A model generated the notes under the pieces. It ran no database searches. It saw only the letters and a program-made list of their open reading frames with translations, and was not told the origin of the DNA. Below are positions 5,405 through 5,459 of a stretch of 5,459 nt of DNA, in pieces. Position 1 is the first letter of the stretch, and every line of letters starts with the position of its first letter. Made by a program: the position numbers and the translations under genes. Origin of the DNA: Mariprofundus sp. (lineage in GTDB: Bacteria > Pseudomonadota > Zetaproteobacteria > Mariprofundales > Mariprofundaceae); assembly GCA_015485035.1 (NCBI GenBank), contig WFUI01000253.1, forward strand, positions 1-5,459, given 5' to 3'.

Positions 5405-5459
5405 ATGCTCTCTCGTTTTATGGAACGTAATATCCGGCCATTGTTCTTCGGTATAGTTC
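5405..5459 (+). CDS. Possible N-terminal fragment of an unidentified protein
   Basis: An open frame starts at ATG 5405 and stays open to the right edge, giving MLSRFMERNIRPLFFGIV. The basic, amphipathic start followed by a turn towards hydrophobic residues is what many inner-membrane proteins show before their first helix. I do not recognise the family. A second ATG at 5420 would give MERNIRPLFFGIV. Neither start has a normal ribosome binding site; the nearest purine stretch is the GGATGG inside the last repeat hairpin (5387-5392), 12 bases before the first ATG. Eighteen open codons alone are weak evidence, so this is tentative. Confidence 0.45.
   Translation, partial: MLSRFMERNIRPLFFGIV

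Overview
This window looks like chromosomal DNA of a gamma- or betaproteobacterium that respires at low oxygen and meets nitric oxide. The pointers are a cbb3-type cytochrome oxidase operon in ccoN-O-Q-P order, an NnrS-family protein, a DarP/YjgA ribosome factor (a family I know mainly from beta- and gammaproteobacteria) and a UspA-type stress protein. I cannot name the genus from the sequence.

Layout. Positions 1-2341 hold, on the minus strand, the tightly packed operon ccoN, ccoO, ccoQ and the first 18 codons of ccoP, which runs off the left edge. Positions 2342-2572 are an AT-rich divergent control region. Positions 2573-3769 on the plus strand encode NnrS. Convergent to it, on the minus strand, is darP/yjgA (3910-4425), and upstream of that a universal stress protein gene (4496-4969, minus). 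Positions 4970-5404 have no recognisable gene. They hold a GGA-rich, hairpin-rich stretch with a perfect 10-bp inverted repeat and a 73-bp tandem repeat (2.66 identical copies). The repeat ends three bases before an apparent new plus-strand reading frame that leaves the window on the right.

How it fits together. CcoN (catalytic haem-copper subunit), CcoO and CcoP (c-type cytochromes) and CcoQ form the high-affinity terminal oxidase. Its haem-copper centre is sensitive to nitric oxide, and NnrS is a haem- and copper-containing membrane protein linked to relief of NO stress. The control region between them contains a near-consensus NsrR-type operator lying over the likely nnrS promoter, so NO-responsive derepression of nnrS, perhaps also touching the oxidase operon, is the simplest reading.

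The least explained part is 5060-5404. I count 17 GGA triplets on the plus strand against two on the minus strand. Each tandem unit can fold a GGGCCA/TGGCCC hairpin presenting CACGGATG, the type of site bound by CsrA/RsmA proteins. It may encode a CsrA/RsmA-sequestering RNA, or act as a repeated control element for the downstream gene, or simply be an intergenic palindromic repeat family. The sequence alone does not decide between these.
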